64,000 bases of DNA from Enterobacter cloacae subsp. cloacae ATCC 13047 (lineage in GTDB: Bacteria > Pseudomonadota > Gammaproteobacteria > Enterobacterales > Enterobacteriaceae), in the NCBI RefSeq assembly GCF_000025565.1, contig NC_014121.1, positions 3,658,001 to 3,722,000 on the forward strand. The letters run 5' to 3'. Below, one piece after another: positions 15,794 to 22,192 of this stretch. Each line of letters starts with the position of its first letter. The stretch's first letter is position 1. Position numbers and translations under genes: made by a program. The notes under the pieces were generated by a model. That model did not search any database. It worked only from the letters and a program-made list of their open reading frames with translations, and had not been told where the DNA came from.

Positions 15794-16043
15794 ATCAGCA
15801 GGACGCACTACTCACCAGGACGGTGACCCGAGTCTCAATGAGAGCCAGATGCAGGTACAAACTGCAACACACGCTGGTCAGGGTTAAAGAAGAAGAAGGT
15901 GTGCCGGTACTCCAGAGCGATCGCCAATCGCTCTCCGGTTAGAGGTGAGGGATTCATGAGATACCCCTGACTACGAACTCAAGGGCATGAGCGCCGCCAC
16001 TGCGAGAGTGTGGCACCTACAACGATTCAGAGATGAATCTACG
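15794..16043 (+). other. PL leader upstream of the boxB hairpin
   Basis: A structured leader. A perfect eight-pair hairpin, AGAGCGAT-cgcca-ATCGCTCT (15914-15934), sits inside a CCGG/CCGG outer pairing; another, GATTC-agagat-GAATC (16024-16039), lies just before boxB. Two short frames are open: 15838-15942 (34 codons, MRARCRYKLQHTLVRVKEEE) and 15987-16088 (33 codons, MSAATARVWHLQRFRDESTR). Neither has a convincing ribosome-binding site, so I do not call them genes. Confidence 0.55.
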
Positions 16044-16057
16044 AGGCTGAAAAGCCT
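16044..16057 (+). promoter_or_regulatory. nutL boxB hairpin
   Basis: AGGCT-GAAA-AGCCT is a perfect five-pair hairpin with a GAAA loop in the PL leader. Its apex CUGAAAAG is identical to the hairpin between cro and cII (12260-12273), while the lower stems differ, as expected for two sites bound by one N protein. The eight bases before each hairpin (AATCTACG and GTCCTACG) are also alike and may be boxA. It lies about 250 bases from PL, further than nutL in lambda. Confidence 0.72.
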
Positions 16058-16078
16058 AACAACCAAAATGAACTTTGG

Positions 16079-16213
16079 GATGTGGTGAAGCTTAACGGCG
16101 AGCTAGGGAATAGTTTTTCGGTGAAGATTCTAGATAACTAACCACAAGGCGCGCGTAACCCAATCGGCAGCGCACCGATGGAAGATGGTTCGACTCCATC
16201 CACCACATCACCA
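16079..16213 (+). ncRNA. tRNA-like element in the N leader
   Basis: GATGTGGTG (16079-16087) pairs perfectly with CACCACATC (16201-16209), followed by ACCA (16210-16213) like a discriminator base and CCA end. A canonical T-arm, GATGG-TTCGACT-CCATC (16184-16200), abuts the 3' strand. AGCT-taacggcg-AGCT (16089-16104) resembles a D-arm with GG in the loop. ATCGG-cagcgca-CCGAT (16163-16179) is a five-pair, seven-loop hairpin followed by a four-base variable-like GGAA. It is too long for a normal tRNA (135 nt), the acceptor-like stem has nine pairs, and U33 is missing. Not a decoding tRNA as it stands; role unknown. Confidence 0.6.
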
Positions 16214-16233
16214 AAGTTCATAAGGAGGTCACT

Positions 16234-16599
16234 ATGACACGCAGAACAGCTTTCAATGGCTCAGCATCAGGTCGTCGTCGTGAGCGTCGTGCAGCGCTTC
16301 AGAATGCGGTAACGGCAAGCTCAGAAGTATTGCATCGCCCTACTCTCAGCCGTGCACAGATTCAGGCTAAAGGCACTCACGAAACACCTAAGCGCATTGA
16401 AGACGCTAAGCCGATCAAGTTCATGGTGCAGGACGCATTCTGGCAGCTTGAAGAGTACAAGCGCAACCTTGAGCGTGCAGCGATTGTGTATGCGAACGAA
16501 TTCGGGCGTAAGCAGGATGTGAGCGGCGCAGTCTGCTTGCCGGAAGTGGCGATTTTCGCAGCTGGTCATCGTACAAGTAAACAGGTTACAGCGAGGTGA
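16234..16599 (+). CDS. N: N-type early antiterminator
   Basis: 121 residues starting after AAGGAGG. An N-terminal arginine-rich motif, SGRRRERRAALQNAV (about residues 12-26), would bind boxB RNA. The C-terminus LPEVAIFAAGHRTSKQVTAR is that of P22 gp24 (ending AAGHRKSKQITAR). The product loads onto RNA polymerase with Nus factors and allows readthrough of early terminators. The tRNA-like element ends 20 bases before the ATG. Confidence 0.9.
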   Translation: MTRRTAFNGSASGRRRERRAALQNAVTASSEVLHRPTLSRAQIQAKGTHETPKRIEDAKPIKFMVQDAFWQLEEYKRNLERAAIVYANEFGRKQDVSGAVCLPEVAIFAAGHRTSKQVTAR

Positions 16600-16602
16600 A
16601 AT

Positions 16603-16905
16603 ATGGCATTTGTTTCGCAGAGAAACATAAACGGTTGGCAAAAGTCGCCGAGCGTACGCTTCAGAAAAACAAAGTCTGGGGCGGGTGGCGGCAGCATTAG
16701 TAAGGCCGTTCCATTGCGTGGAAAGCGCATTGACATTCAGATTGATGAGGAAACAAGAAAGGTAAGGCTAGGAATCGATCAGCAAGGCGTGTCATGCAAT
16801 GCAACAGGCTCCTTTTCATGCTCACTGAATATCTTCCGCATTGTTGGGGATAAGAAAATCGACCTGACTTATGGTGATGATGGTTGGTGGTATGGGGATT
16901 ATTAG
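16603..16905 (+). CDS. Phage early protein, unknown
   Basis: 100 residues (MAFVSQRNINGWQKSPSVRF). Basic, glycine-containing N-terminus, then a beta-rich domain ending DLTYGDDGWWYGDY. Starts three bases after the N stop. A hairpin terminator follows immediately. No family recognised. Confidence 0.6.
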   Translation: MAFVSQRNINGWQKSPSVRFRKTKSGAGGGSISKAVPLRGKRIDIQIDEETRKVRLGIDQQGVSCNATGSFSCSLNIFRIVGDKKIDLTYGDDGWWYGDY

Positions 16906-16927
16906 GCCGCATAGTCGGCCTTCTTTT
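16904..16927 (+). terminator. Hairpin terminator in the left operon
   Basis: AGGCCG-catagt-CGGCC followed by TTCTTTT. It overlaps the preceding stop. It would be passed by N-modified polymerase. Confidence 0.65.
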
Positions 16928-16950
16928 GGCAGCAAGTCACAGAGGTGAAT

Positions 16951-17145
16951 ATGAAAAACGAATCAGCATTTCCAATTCCAGCTACGGAATACCATGGCAT
17001 GGATTCAGGCATGACATTGCGTGATTACTTCGCCGCTAAGGCAATGCAGGGAATTATTAGTAGCGATTGCAATTACGGGGCGTTTGGTGATTTGGCAAGC
17101 GATGCGTACTGCATTGCTGACGCCATGCTGGAAGCTCGCGAATAG
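16951..17145 (+). CDS. Small phage protein with MTLRDYFAAKAM motif
   Basis: 64 residues from ATG 16951, after AGAGGTG. The MDSGMTLRDYFAAKAMQGII stretch followed by a C-terminal AYxIADAMLEARE helix is common to many small proteins of enterobacterial prophages. No biochemical role is known to me. Confidence 0.7.
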   Translation: MKNESAFPIPATEYHGMDSGMTLRDYFAAKAMQGIISSDCNYGAFGDLASDAYCIADAMLEARE

Positions 17146-17251
17146 CAGCTGATAGCTAATTCTCTGAGTTAGCTATTGGGTGTAATACCGCACCGTACTA
17201 TTGAGGACGACTCGATAGTTCTGATTATTGGAAATCCCTCGTTATGTCTTT

Positions 17252-17281
17252 GCCGCCAGCAGTCAGGGCGGCATTCTTTTT
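17252..17281 (+). terminator. Hairpin terminator in the left operon
   Basis: GCCGCC-agcagtcag-GGCGGC followed by ATTCTTTTT. Upstream at 17153-17175 is a second perfect hairpin, TAGCTAA-n9-TTAGCTA, without a U-run. Confidence 0.7.
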
Positions 17282-17294
17282 GCCTGGAGGAAAT

Positions 17295-17681
17295 ATGAGC
17301 ACTGAAGAATATGTAATTGCTGATGAAAGTCTTTTTGATTTTACGGCTGGCGTATATTGCGGAGTCTTAATGCCTGAAGATGTGATGAAAAAACTTTCTA
17401 AGTTGCAGGCTAAATACTTACAAGACGTTAAGCGACTTCTTCTTGAAAACAAGGATAGATTGCATCCTTCCTCATGGAGTCTTTATTACCCTGACGGAAA
17501 GCAAACATCATTTAAGTACATTGATACCAGCTATCACATTGATATCGAGGACAGAATTAAGCACGCAACAATGTCACATCAGCCAAAGCATGAGCCTGTC
17601 GTCTTTATCGCGAATGGTCATGAAGATGCAGAGCGAATGGCTAATGCACACTTCGAAGCAACTGGCACAACAGCCGCTTAA
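17295..17681 (+). CDS. Phage early protein, unknown
   Basis: 128 residues from ATG 17295 (MSTEEYVIADESLFDFTAGV), after GGAGGA. Mixed alpha/beta, soluble; the C-terminus HEDAERMANAHFEATGTTAA is helical. It is flanked by terminator hairpins on both sides, so it is a separable cassette. No family recognised. Confidence 0.6.
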   Translation: MSTEEYVIADESLFDFTAGVYCGVLMPEDVMKKLSKLQAKYLQDVKRLLLENKDRLHPSSWSLYYPDGKQTSFKYIDTSYHIDIEDRIKHATMSHQPKHEPVVFIANGHEDAERMANAHFEATGTTAA

Positions 17682-17693
17682 GGGCGGCTTTTT
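17672..17693 (+). terminator. Hairpin terminator in the left operon
   Basis: AGCCGC-ttaagg-GCGGCT with a T5 run. It overlaps the preceding stop codon. Confidence 0.75.
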
Positions 17694-17766
17694 CACATCC
17701 GCATATCAACAGAGATTCACGAGTCTCTATCGCTATGCAATCACACACAACATAAGGAATCCCACG

Positions 17767-17898
17767 ATGACATTTGCTATCGCGGGCGGTGCCGTCGTGT
17801 CCGCCTATTACCCAACCGAATCCGAATTATCCAAACGTGTTCGCCGTCTTATTCGTGCTGCCAGTAAGCACCTGGAGGGTTTATGTCACCAGTTATAA
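17767..17898 (+). CDS. cIII: CIII, inhibitor of FtsH
   Basis: 43 residues, MTFAIAGGAVVSAYYPTESE, then an amphipathic basic helix (LSKRVRRLIRAASKHLEGLC). Lambda CIII has the same plan (MQYAIAGWPVAGCPSESLLE plus a basic helix). It protects CII from the FtsH protease and so favours lysogeny. The gene is in the left operon as expected. An AAGGAA site precedes the ATG. Confidence 0.85.
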   Translation: MTFAIAGGAVVSAYYPTESELSKRVRRLIRAASKHLEGLCHQL

Positions 17899-18029
17899 AT
17901 CACAGCCTGCTTAAAGCAGCGCAGAGCAAAGCTGTCATTGCTCGCTATCTCGGTGATGGCCGCATGTGGCAAGAGGCTCATGAAGCCATGAAGACCGCAA
18001 TCAATCATCCGTGGTACCGAAAATCATGA
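17883..18029 (+). CDS. Small phage protein downstream of cIII
   Basis: 48 residues (MSPVINHSLLKAAQSKAVIA...WYRKS). The start lies inside cIII after GGAGGGTTT and overlaps it by 16 bases; the stop overlaps the next ORF as ATGA. Similar short proteins are recalled from the P22-like c3 region. No function known. Confidence 0.65.
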   Translation: MSPVINHSLLKAAQSKAVIARYLGDGRMWQEAHEAMKTAINHPWYRKS

Positions 18030-18190
18030 GCATTGCAGATACCTGGTCAGAAGATGCCTTTGTGCGTCTCATGCAAGATTTAATTGGCAGCGAAGGAGGT
18101 TTCCATGCAGCCGACAACAACAGTGAAAGAGAGTCAGCTACAGCGCCGCATGACAACGACACAGGCTCTGTGGTGGCGTCACAAGGGTGA
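18026..18190 (+). CDS. Small acidic phage ORF overlapping the next gene
   Basis: 54 residues (MSIADTWSEDAFVRLMQDLI...). It starts in an ATGA overlap with the preceding gene. Its second half is read out of frame with the ORF at 18105-18275, sharing 86 bases. The N-terminal half looks like a real small helical protein, and the C-terminal half is low-complexity. It sits where kil is found in related phages, but I cannot confirm identity. Confidence 0.5.
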   Translation: MSIADTWSEDAFVRLMQDLIGSEGGFHAADNNSERESATAPHDNDTGSVVASQG

Positions 18191-18275
18191 CAGAGAGCGT
18201 ATGCGTATGTATCTCAACCTGTCGCGCTTGGAAGTGCTTAATCAACGTTATTTCCTGGGCGGATGCCCGTTCTAA
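18105..18275 (+). CDS. Small basic phage protein, kil-locus position
   Basis: 56 residues from ATG 18105 (MQPTTTVKESQLQRRMTTTQ), after a perfect GGAGGT. Very basic and helical (WWRHKGDRERMRMYLNLSRL), ending FLGGCPF. It lies between cIII and the recombination genes, where lambda has kil, but the sequence does not match lambda Kil. Unknown. Confidence 0.62.
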   Translation: MQPTTTVKESQLQRRMTTTQALWWRHKGDRERMRMYLNLSRLEVLNQRYFLGGCPF

Positions 18276-18287
18276 AAGGTGAATACC

Positions 18288-19160
18288 ATGAAATTTGAAA
18301 AAGCCATGAGAAAGAAAGCCAAGCTACGGCTGGCACTTACCGGGCCAAGTGGTTCAGGTAAAACTTACAGCGCATTACTGGTTGCCAAAGGGATTGGCGG
18401 CAAGATTGCTTTCATCGACACTGAGAAAGGGAGCGCATCACTTTATTCCGATGTGGCTGAGTTTGACGTGCTGGAACTTGACCCACCATTCTCACCAGAA
18501 CGGTTCATAGAGGCGATTAAGTCCGCAGAGGATGCTGGATATGATTCTCTGGTGATTGACAGTATCACGCACGAATGGGGCGGCGTAGGTGGCTGCCTTG
18601 AGCTGGTAGACACAATCGCAAAAGCAAAATATCGCGGCAACAGCTGGTCAGCATGGAGCGAGATTAACCCGCGACACCGCCTGTTCCTTGACGCAATTCT
18701 TCGTTCGCCTATGCACATCATCGCCACCATGCGCAGCAAGACCGAAACAGCCCAGGTTGAAGAGAACGGCCGCAAGAAGGTCGCCAAGCTTGGCATGAAG
18801 TCAGAGCAGCGTGATGGCGTTGAATACGAGTTCACTACCGTACTGGATATCGCACATGAAACACATCATGCGATCGCCAGCAAAGACCGTACAAAACTCT
18901 TCTCTAACTCAGACCCTGTAATCCTCAGCGAGGAAACCGGCAAGCAGCTTCTTAACTGGCTGGAGTCAGGCGTAAACCCTCACGAAGAAACGCTTAAATC
19001 ATTCGTTGATATGGCTGGAAATGCACAAAGCATGGATGAACTTAAGCCATTGTTTGAAGAGGCATGGAGAACGCTTCGCGGCACAGAATACCAGTCAAAA
19101 GCAAAAGAGGTTTACGACGCTCGTAAATCAGATTTCGAACCAGCAGATAAGGCGGCATAA
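18288..19160 (+). CDS. Sak4-type RecA-like annealing ATPase (AAA_24)
   Basis: 290 residues from ATG 18288; a GTG three codons upstream is weaker. Walker A is GPSGSGKTYS (about residue 21), Walker B is YDSLVIDSITHEW, with a RecA-like core and no N-terminal Rad51-type domain. This is the AAA_24 layout of Sak4, shown for phage HK620 to be a single-strand annealing protein stimulated by its own SSB. The next gene, one base on, is an SSB, which supports the call. It would replace lambda Bet or P22 Erf. The family was recognised by layout, not by a search. Confidence 0.8.
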   Translation: MKFEKAMRKKAKLRLALTGPSGSGKTYSALLVAKGIGGKIAFIDTEKGSASLYSDVAEFDVLELDPPFSPERFIEAIKSAEDAGYDSLVIDSITHEWGGVGGCLELVDTIAKAKYRGNSWSAWSEINPRHRLFLDAILRSPMHIIATMRSKTETAQVEENGRKKVAKLGMKSEQRDGVEYEFTTVLDIAHETHHAIASKDRTKLFSNSDPVILSEETGKQLLNWLESGVNPHEETLKSFVDMAGNAQSMDELKPLFEEAWRTLRGTEYQSKAKEVYDARKSDFEPADKAA

Positions 19161-19610
19161 ATGGCTAGTAGAGGCGTTAACAAGGTAATCATCGTAGGTC
19201 GGTTAGGTCAGGATCCGGAAGTGCGCTATGCGCCTTCTGGTGCTGCATTTGCCAACATGACCGTAGCCACATCGGAGCAGTGGCGAGACAAGCAAACTGG
19301 CGAGCAGAAAGAGCAGACCGAATGGCATCGTGTGGTGCTGAGCGGAAAGCTGGCTGAGATTGCTGGAGAATACCTGCGGAAAGGATCTGAAGTGTATCTG
19401 GAAGGAAAGCTTCGTACACGAAAATGGACAGATCAGTCAGGCGCAGAAAAATACACCACCGAGGTTCTGGTTGGCGTTGGCGGAACGCTGCAAATGCTTG
19501 GCGGTAAGCGAGAAGCGGATAGTCAGCCAAAGCAGAACAATAGCCAGCCGCAACAGCCTAAGCAGGCTAGCGAACCTCCGATGGACTTCGACGACGACAT
19601 TCCCTTCTGA
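19161..19610 (+). CDS. ssb: Phage single-stranded DNA-binding protein
   Basis: 149 residues with a bacterial-type OB fold ([20 protein letters not shown] ... [19 protein letters not shown] ... [11 protein letters not shown]). A Gln/Pro linker and the acidic tip DFDDDIPF, which recruits partner proteins, follow. Directly downstream of the Sak4-like gene. Slightly shorter than E. coli SSB (178) because of a short linker. Confidence 0.95.
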   Translation: MASRGVNKVIIVGRLGQDPEVRYAPSGAAFANMTVATSEQWRDKQTGEQKEQTEWHRVVLSGKLAEIAGEYLRKGSEVYLEGKLRTRKWTDQSGAEKYTTEVLVGVGGTLQMLGGKREADSQPKQNNSQPQQPKQASEPPMDFDDDIPF

Positions 19611-19685
19611 TTTAACCACCACCTTAACATTCTATTTCACCTCACGGAGGCGGCATAACTTCGCCTCCAGTTTAAGGATTAAGCC

Positions 19686-20030
19686 ATGTCACTGATGAAA
19701 ATGGTTATTGGTTACTTCCGTGCGCCCAAAAAACTGGAATCTAAGGACGAAGTTATTGCCAGGGTATGTGCTGGTCTGGAGCTTTACTACCAGCAAAAAG
19801 AGAGCGGAACTCTTCCTAAGGATGAACGCACACCTGAGCAGATTCAGGATGCACAGGACGATTACTGGATAGAAAAGCTCACAAGGAAACGTGAAGCACA
19901 GCTCTGGCATGACAACTTCATGGCCTCATTCTCTCCCGGCTGGGCAACAGTCGGACCGAAACAACCCACCTTCAACAGCGACATCTACCGCGACACTTAT
20001 GGACGCCTTGGCGCTGTCAAAAGTAACTGA
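19686..20030 (+). CDS. Phage early protein, unknown
   Basis: 114 residues (MSLMKMVIGYFRAPKKLESK...). Charged and helical centre (TPEQIQDAQDDYWIEKLTRK). It follows the ssb gene by 75 bases that contain a GGAGGCG/CGCCTCC hairpin. No family recognised. Confidence 0.6.
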   Translation: MSLMKMVIGYFRAPKKLESKDEVIARVCAGLELYYQQKESGTLPKDERTPEQIQDAQDDYWIEKLTRKREAQLWHDNFMASFSPGWATVGPKQPTFNSDIYRDTYGRLGAVKSN

Positions 20031-20209
20031 GGAATTCATCATGATAGGAATGACATACGACCCATTTATCCAGCCACAAGAGCTTATCGCCGGCATCGCT
20101 TCAAACCCATCAACGATATTCCACGCGAGGAAATGCTGAAGCGTCAATCATTCCCGAGCGTGAACGAGAAAAAATTCCTGACAGCGTGGTTAAACCAGAG
20201 GACGAAGAA
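20031..20209 (+). other. Possible small or decayed gene without clear start
   Basis: One frame is open from the preceding stop to 20211 and reads like a real protein (FKPINDIPREEMLKRQSFPS, then NEKKFLTAWLNQRTKK) but has no ATG, GTG or TTG before an internal Met at 20132. In another frame ATG 20041 opens a 32-codon ORF (MIGMTYDPFIQPQELIAGIA). A small frameshift or deletion near 20041 may have separated start and body. Confidence 0.35.
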
Positions 20210-20695
20210 ATGAGCGTGAATCGTTATGAGTGGGTGGCCTGTGATGAACATGCGTGCCATTGCGACGTGGTAGAGAGTGCTGAGGGCGATATGGTCGATT
20301 ACGAAGACTACGCCGCCCTTGAAGCCAGATGCTCGGCGCTGGCTGCGGAGAATGCGGGGCTGAAGAGCATACAGGAATGGGCAGTTGCAGACGTATTTAA
20401 GACAGGAGCTAAGCGGTTCGAGTCAACAAAAGCAGCAGGTTTTGACACTGATGACTGCCTGCATGATGCAGTGCTTGTGATGCTTTCTGAACTGCAAACC
20501 CCAGCGACAGACGCTTTCCTGGCTGAGGTGCGGGCGCATGACCTCAACGCTTTCATTCGGCATCACAGTGCAGAACTGGATGCGCATATTAAAAACGGTG
20601 GTGAGCAGTTCGACGAAAAATCAGTACGCATCAGAGACATCATCGTCTCAGCCCGCTTGTTCAGGGAGCAGATTCGCAAGGAGGCCGCCCAATGA
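20210..20695 (+). CDS. Ead/Ea22-like phage protein
   Basis: 161 residues from ATG 20210 (MSVNRYEWVACDEHACHCDV). The DYEDYAALEARCSALAAENAGLK heptad helix and the following blocks (FDTDDCLHDAVLVMLSE, LRxHDLNAFIRHHS-like) belong to the mosaic Ead/Ea22 family of lambdoid left-operon proteins. Function unknown. It overlaps the next gene by four bases. A GTG at 20186 is an alternative start. Confidence 0.68.
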   Translation: MSVNRYEWVACDEHACHCDVVESAEGDMVDYEDYAALEARCSALAAENAGLKSIQEWAVADVFKTGAKRFESTKAAGFDTDDCLHDAVLVMLSELQTPATDAFLAEVRAHDLNAFIRHHSAELDAHIKNGGEQFDEKSVRIRDIIVSARLFREQIRKEAAQ

Positions 20696-21168
20696 GCAAC
20701 ATCGACAAACGCGCATTACGGGAAGCGGCGGAGAAGGCCAGCACAGATAACCATACCCAGGATGAATGGTTCCACTATCTGCGCTGCTCAACTCCAGAAA
20801 CCGTGCTGGCGCTGCTGGATGAGCTGGAGAAGATGCAGGCGCAATCGTCCAAATGGTGCGAAGCCTTCCATAAAGCAGTTTCCGTTGGCGCTCGGTATGA
20901 GGAGCGGATTGCGGAGCTGGAGCGCAATGAAATTCGCGAAGAAGGAAACCAGTTTCTCGTCGTTCGGCACCCGGGGAAGCTTCCTGTCGTGAAACACTGC
21001 GCTGGCGAACTCGAAGGCTTTCTGCGCCAACTGCTTGAGCATGACCCTATGGCAACCATCGACATTGTTACACACCGTTATTACGGCGTTGGTGGTCAAT
21101 GGGTTCAGGATGCAGACGAATATCTGCAAATGATGGCAGCCGCAGCCGGTAAAGGAGAGGCATCATGA
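20692..21168 (+). CDS. Ead/Ea22-like phage protein
   Basis: 158 residues (MSNIDKRALREAAEKASTDN...). The N-terminal 'IDKRALREAAEKA' block is the hallmark of Ea22-like proteins, here joined to a C-terminal domain (GGQWVQDADEYLQMMAAAAG). It overlaps both neighbours in ATGA format. Unknown role; the family is known for domain shuffling. Confidence 0.75.
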   Translation: MSNIDKRALREAAEKASTDNHTQDEWFHYLRCSTPETVLALLDELEKMQAQSSKWCEAFHKAVSVGARYEERIAELERNEIREEGNQFLVVRHPGKLPVVKHCAGELEGFLRQLLEHDPMATIDIVTHRYYGVGGQWVQDADEYLQMMAAAAGKGEAS

Positions 21169-21764
21169 GCACAATTACCAAAGAGAGACTGACGGAATTA
21201 TCCAGACGTGAAAATGTCGGGGCTATTCTCGGCGAAGAAATTGCAGAGCTGGCGCGTATTGCGCTGGCATCGCTCGAAGCGGAGCCTGTGTGCGTCATCG
21301 ACCAGTCCAATCTTGATTATCTCAAATCTGGCTCCGATGCCGATGTATGGCCAGCATCAAGAACAGAGATGGGTGATGTGCTTCTGTATCGCACCGCGCC
21401 GCCAGCGCCGGTATCTGTGCCCGCTGCGATGGAAATGGATGATGACTTTGACAGCGCGTTTGAACACGGAAAAGCTGTCGGCTGGAACGCCTATCGCGCA
21501 GCCATGCTTCAGTCGTTCGGTAATTCCGAACAACTCAACTCTCCGGTGATTCAGGATGCCTGGGTGGCTTGCAGTGAGCGGATGCCGATAGAGAACGACA
21601 TCGTGCTTGTGGTTGACGATGGGTATTTCGTTTGTGAGGCGCAATACCGAGAAGGCGACTTTTTCTCAGCAGCACGTGGGAAAGGTGAGTTCTTTGAGAC
21701 AACCTGTCGGGATGTAGAGCTATGGATGCCACTGCCAGCAGCAACGCAGCAGGAGGTGAAGTGA
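21165..21764 (+). CDS. Ea22-like/DUF551 protein
   Basis: 199 residues. The N-terminal MSTITKERLTELSRRENVGA and the alanine-rich EIAELARIALASLEAEPV helix are Ea22-like. The C-terminal third, DAWVACSERMPIENDIVLVV to VELWMPLP, is the DUF551 domain. Overlaps the upstream gene in ATGA format and the Cys-rich miniprotein by one base. Function unknown. Confidence 0.8.
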   Translation: MSTITKERLTELSRRENVGAILGEEIAELARIALASLEAEPVCVIDQSNLDYLKSGSDADVWPASRTEMGDVLLYRTAPPAPVSVPAAMEMDDDFDSAFEHGKAVGWNAYRAAMLQSFGNSEQLNSPVIQDAWVACSERMPIENDIVLVVDDGYFVCEAQYREGDFFSAARGKGEFFETTCRDVELWMPLPAATQQEVK

Positions 21765-21838
21765 TGTGGCCTATATGCAGACATTGCGGTCGTAAGTGCT
21801 GGCTAGAATGGTGCAAGCGATGCGACAAACCTTCCTGA
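21764..21838 (+). CDS. 24-residue cysteine-rich miniprotein
   Basis: The ORF encodes MWPICRHCGRKCWLEWCKRC plus DKPS. Five Cys and one His (C-x2-C-x3-C-x4-C-x2-C) could hold one zinc ion. The ATG overlaps the previous stop (TGATG), after an AGGAGGTGA site, and a terminator follows. Such tight placement argues for translation. Unknown function. Confidence 0.6.
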   Translation: MWPICRHCGRKCWLEWCKRCDKPS

Positions 21839-21853
21839 TTCCACCATAACAAA

Positions 21854-21876
21854 CCCGCACTCAGCGGGCTTTTCTT
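21854..21876 (+). terminator. Hairpin terminator in the left operon
   Basis: CCCGC-actca-GCGGG followed by CTTTTCTTT, directly after the Cys-rich miniprotein. Confidence 0.75.
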
Positions 21877-21890
21877 TATCCGGAGTCACC

Positions 21891-22007
21891 ATGCACGCCA
21901 ATCCAATCATCTGGCTCATAGTCGGAATTATGGCTCTGAGCGCTATCTCTTCACTCATTCACATGTCAGAGGGCTTGTTATGGCTAAATTTGCTGTGGGC
22001 GCGTTAG
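21891..22007 (+). CDS. 38-residue membrane miniprotein
   Basis: MHANPIIWLIVGIMALSAIS and a short tail form a single transmembrane helix. The ATG follows CGGAG. It overlaps the next gene by 28 bases in another frame. No family recognised. Confidence 0.55.
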   Translation: MHANPIIWLIVGIMALSAISSLIHMSEGLLWLNLLWAR

Positions 22008-22180
22008 TTCAGCTTAAGTCTGGAGGAATAAGAGGGATGGTTGAGAGCCAGATTGAGCCGGATAGCGACCATCCGAAATGCTGGGTGAAGTGGGATGACG
22101 GCAACTACTCGGTGCATCACGAACACGAACTCCGCGCGGCTACTGTTGATGAGCCTCGCGTGTATAAGAAATTAGCGTAA
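21980..22180 (+). CDS. Small beta-rich phage protein
   Basis: 66 residues, MAKFAVGALVQLKSGGIRGM, then CWVKWDDGNYSVHHEHELRA. The pattern (VGxxVxLKSGG..M.V.....CxVxWxDG....H...EL) resembles YodC-like small beta-barrel proteins. Unknown function. Confidence 0.6.
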   Translation: MAKFAVGALVQLKSGGIRGMVESQIEPDSDHPKCWVKWDDGNYSVHHEHELRAATVDEPRVYKKLA

Positions 22181-22192
22181 GGAGATGGATGA

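Noticed and set aside
15838..15942. 34-codon ORF (MRARCRYKLQ...) in the PL leader
   Set aside because: It has no clear ribosome-binding site and its codons coincide with a perfect hairpin, so RNA structure explains the sequence better; mentioned only in the leader entry.
15987..16088. 33-codon ORF crossing the boxB hairpin and the start of the tRNA-like element
   Set aside because: AAGGG is too close to the ATG, and the ORF overlaps structured RNA signals. Not enough to call a gene.
16079..16213. Functional tRNA gene
   Set aside because: It is 135 nt long, has a 9-bp acceptor-like stem, a loop without U33 and extra sequence between the D-like and anticodon-like arms, so it cannot decode as it stands.
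18288..19160. Phage RecA or Erf recombinase
   Set aside because: It lacks RecA C-terminal motifs and Erf sequence; the AAA_24 layout with adjacent SSB fits Sak4 better.
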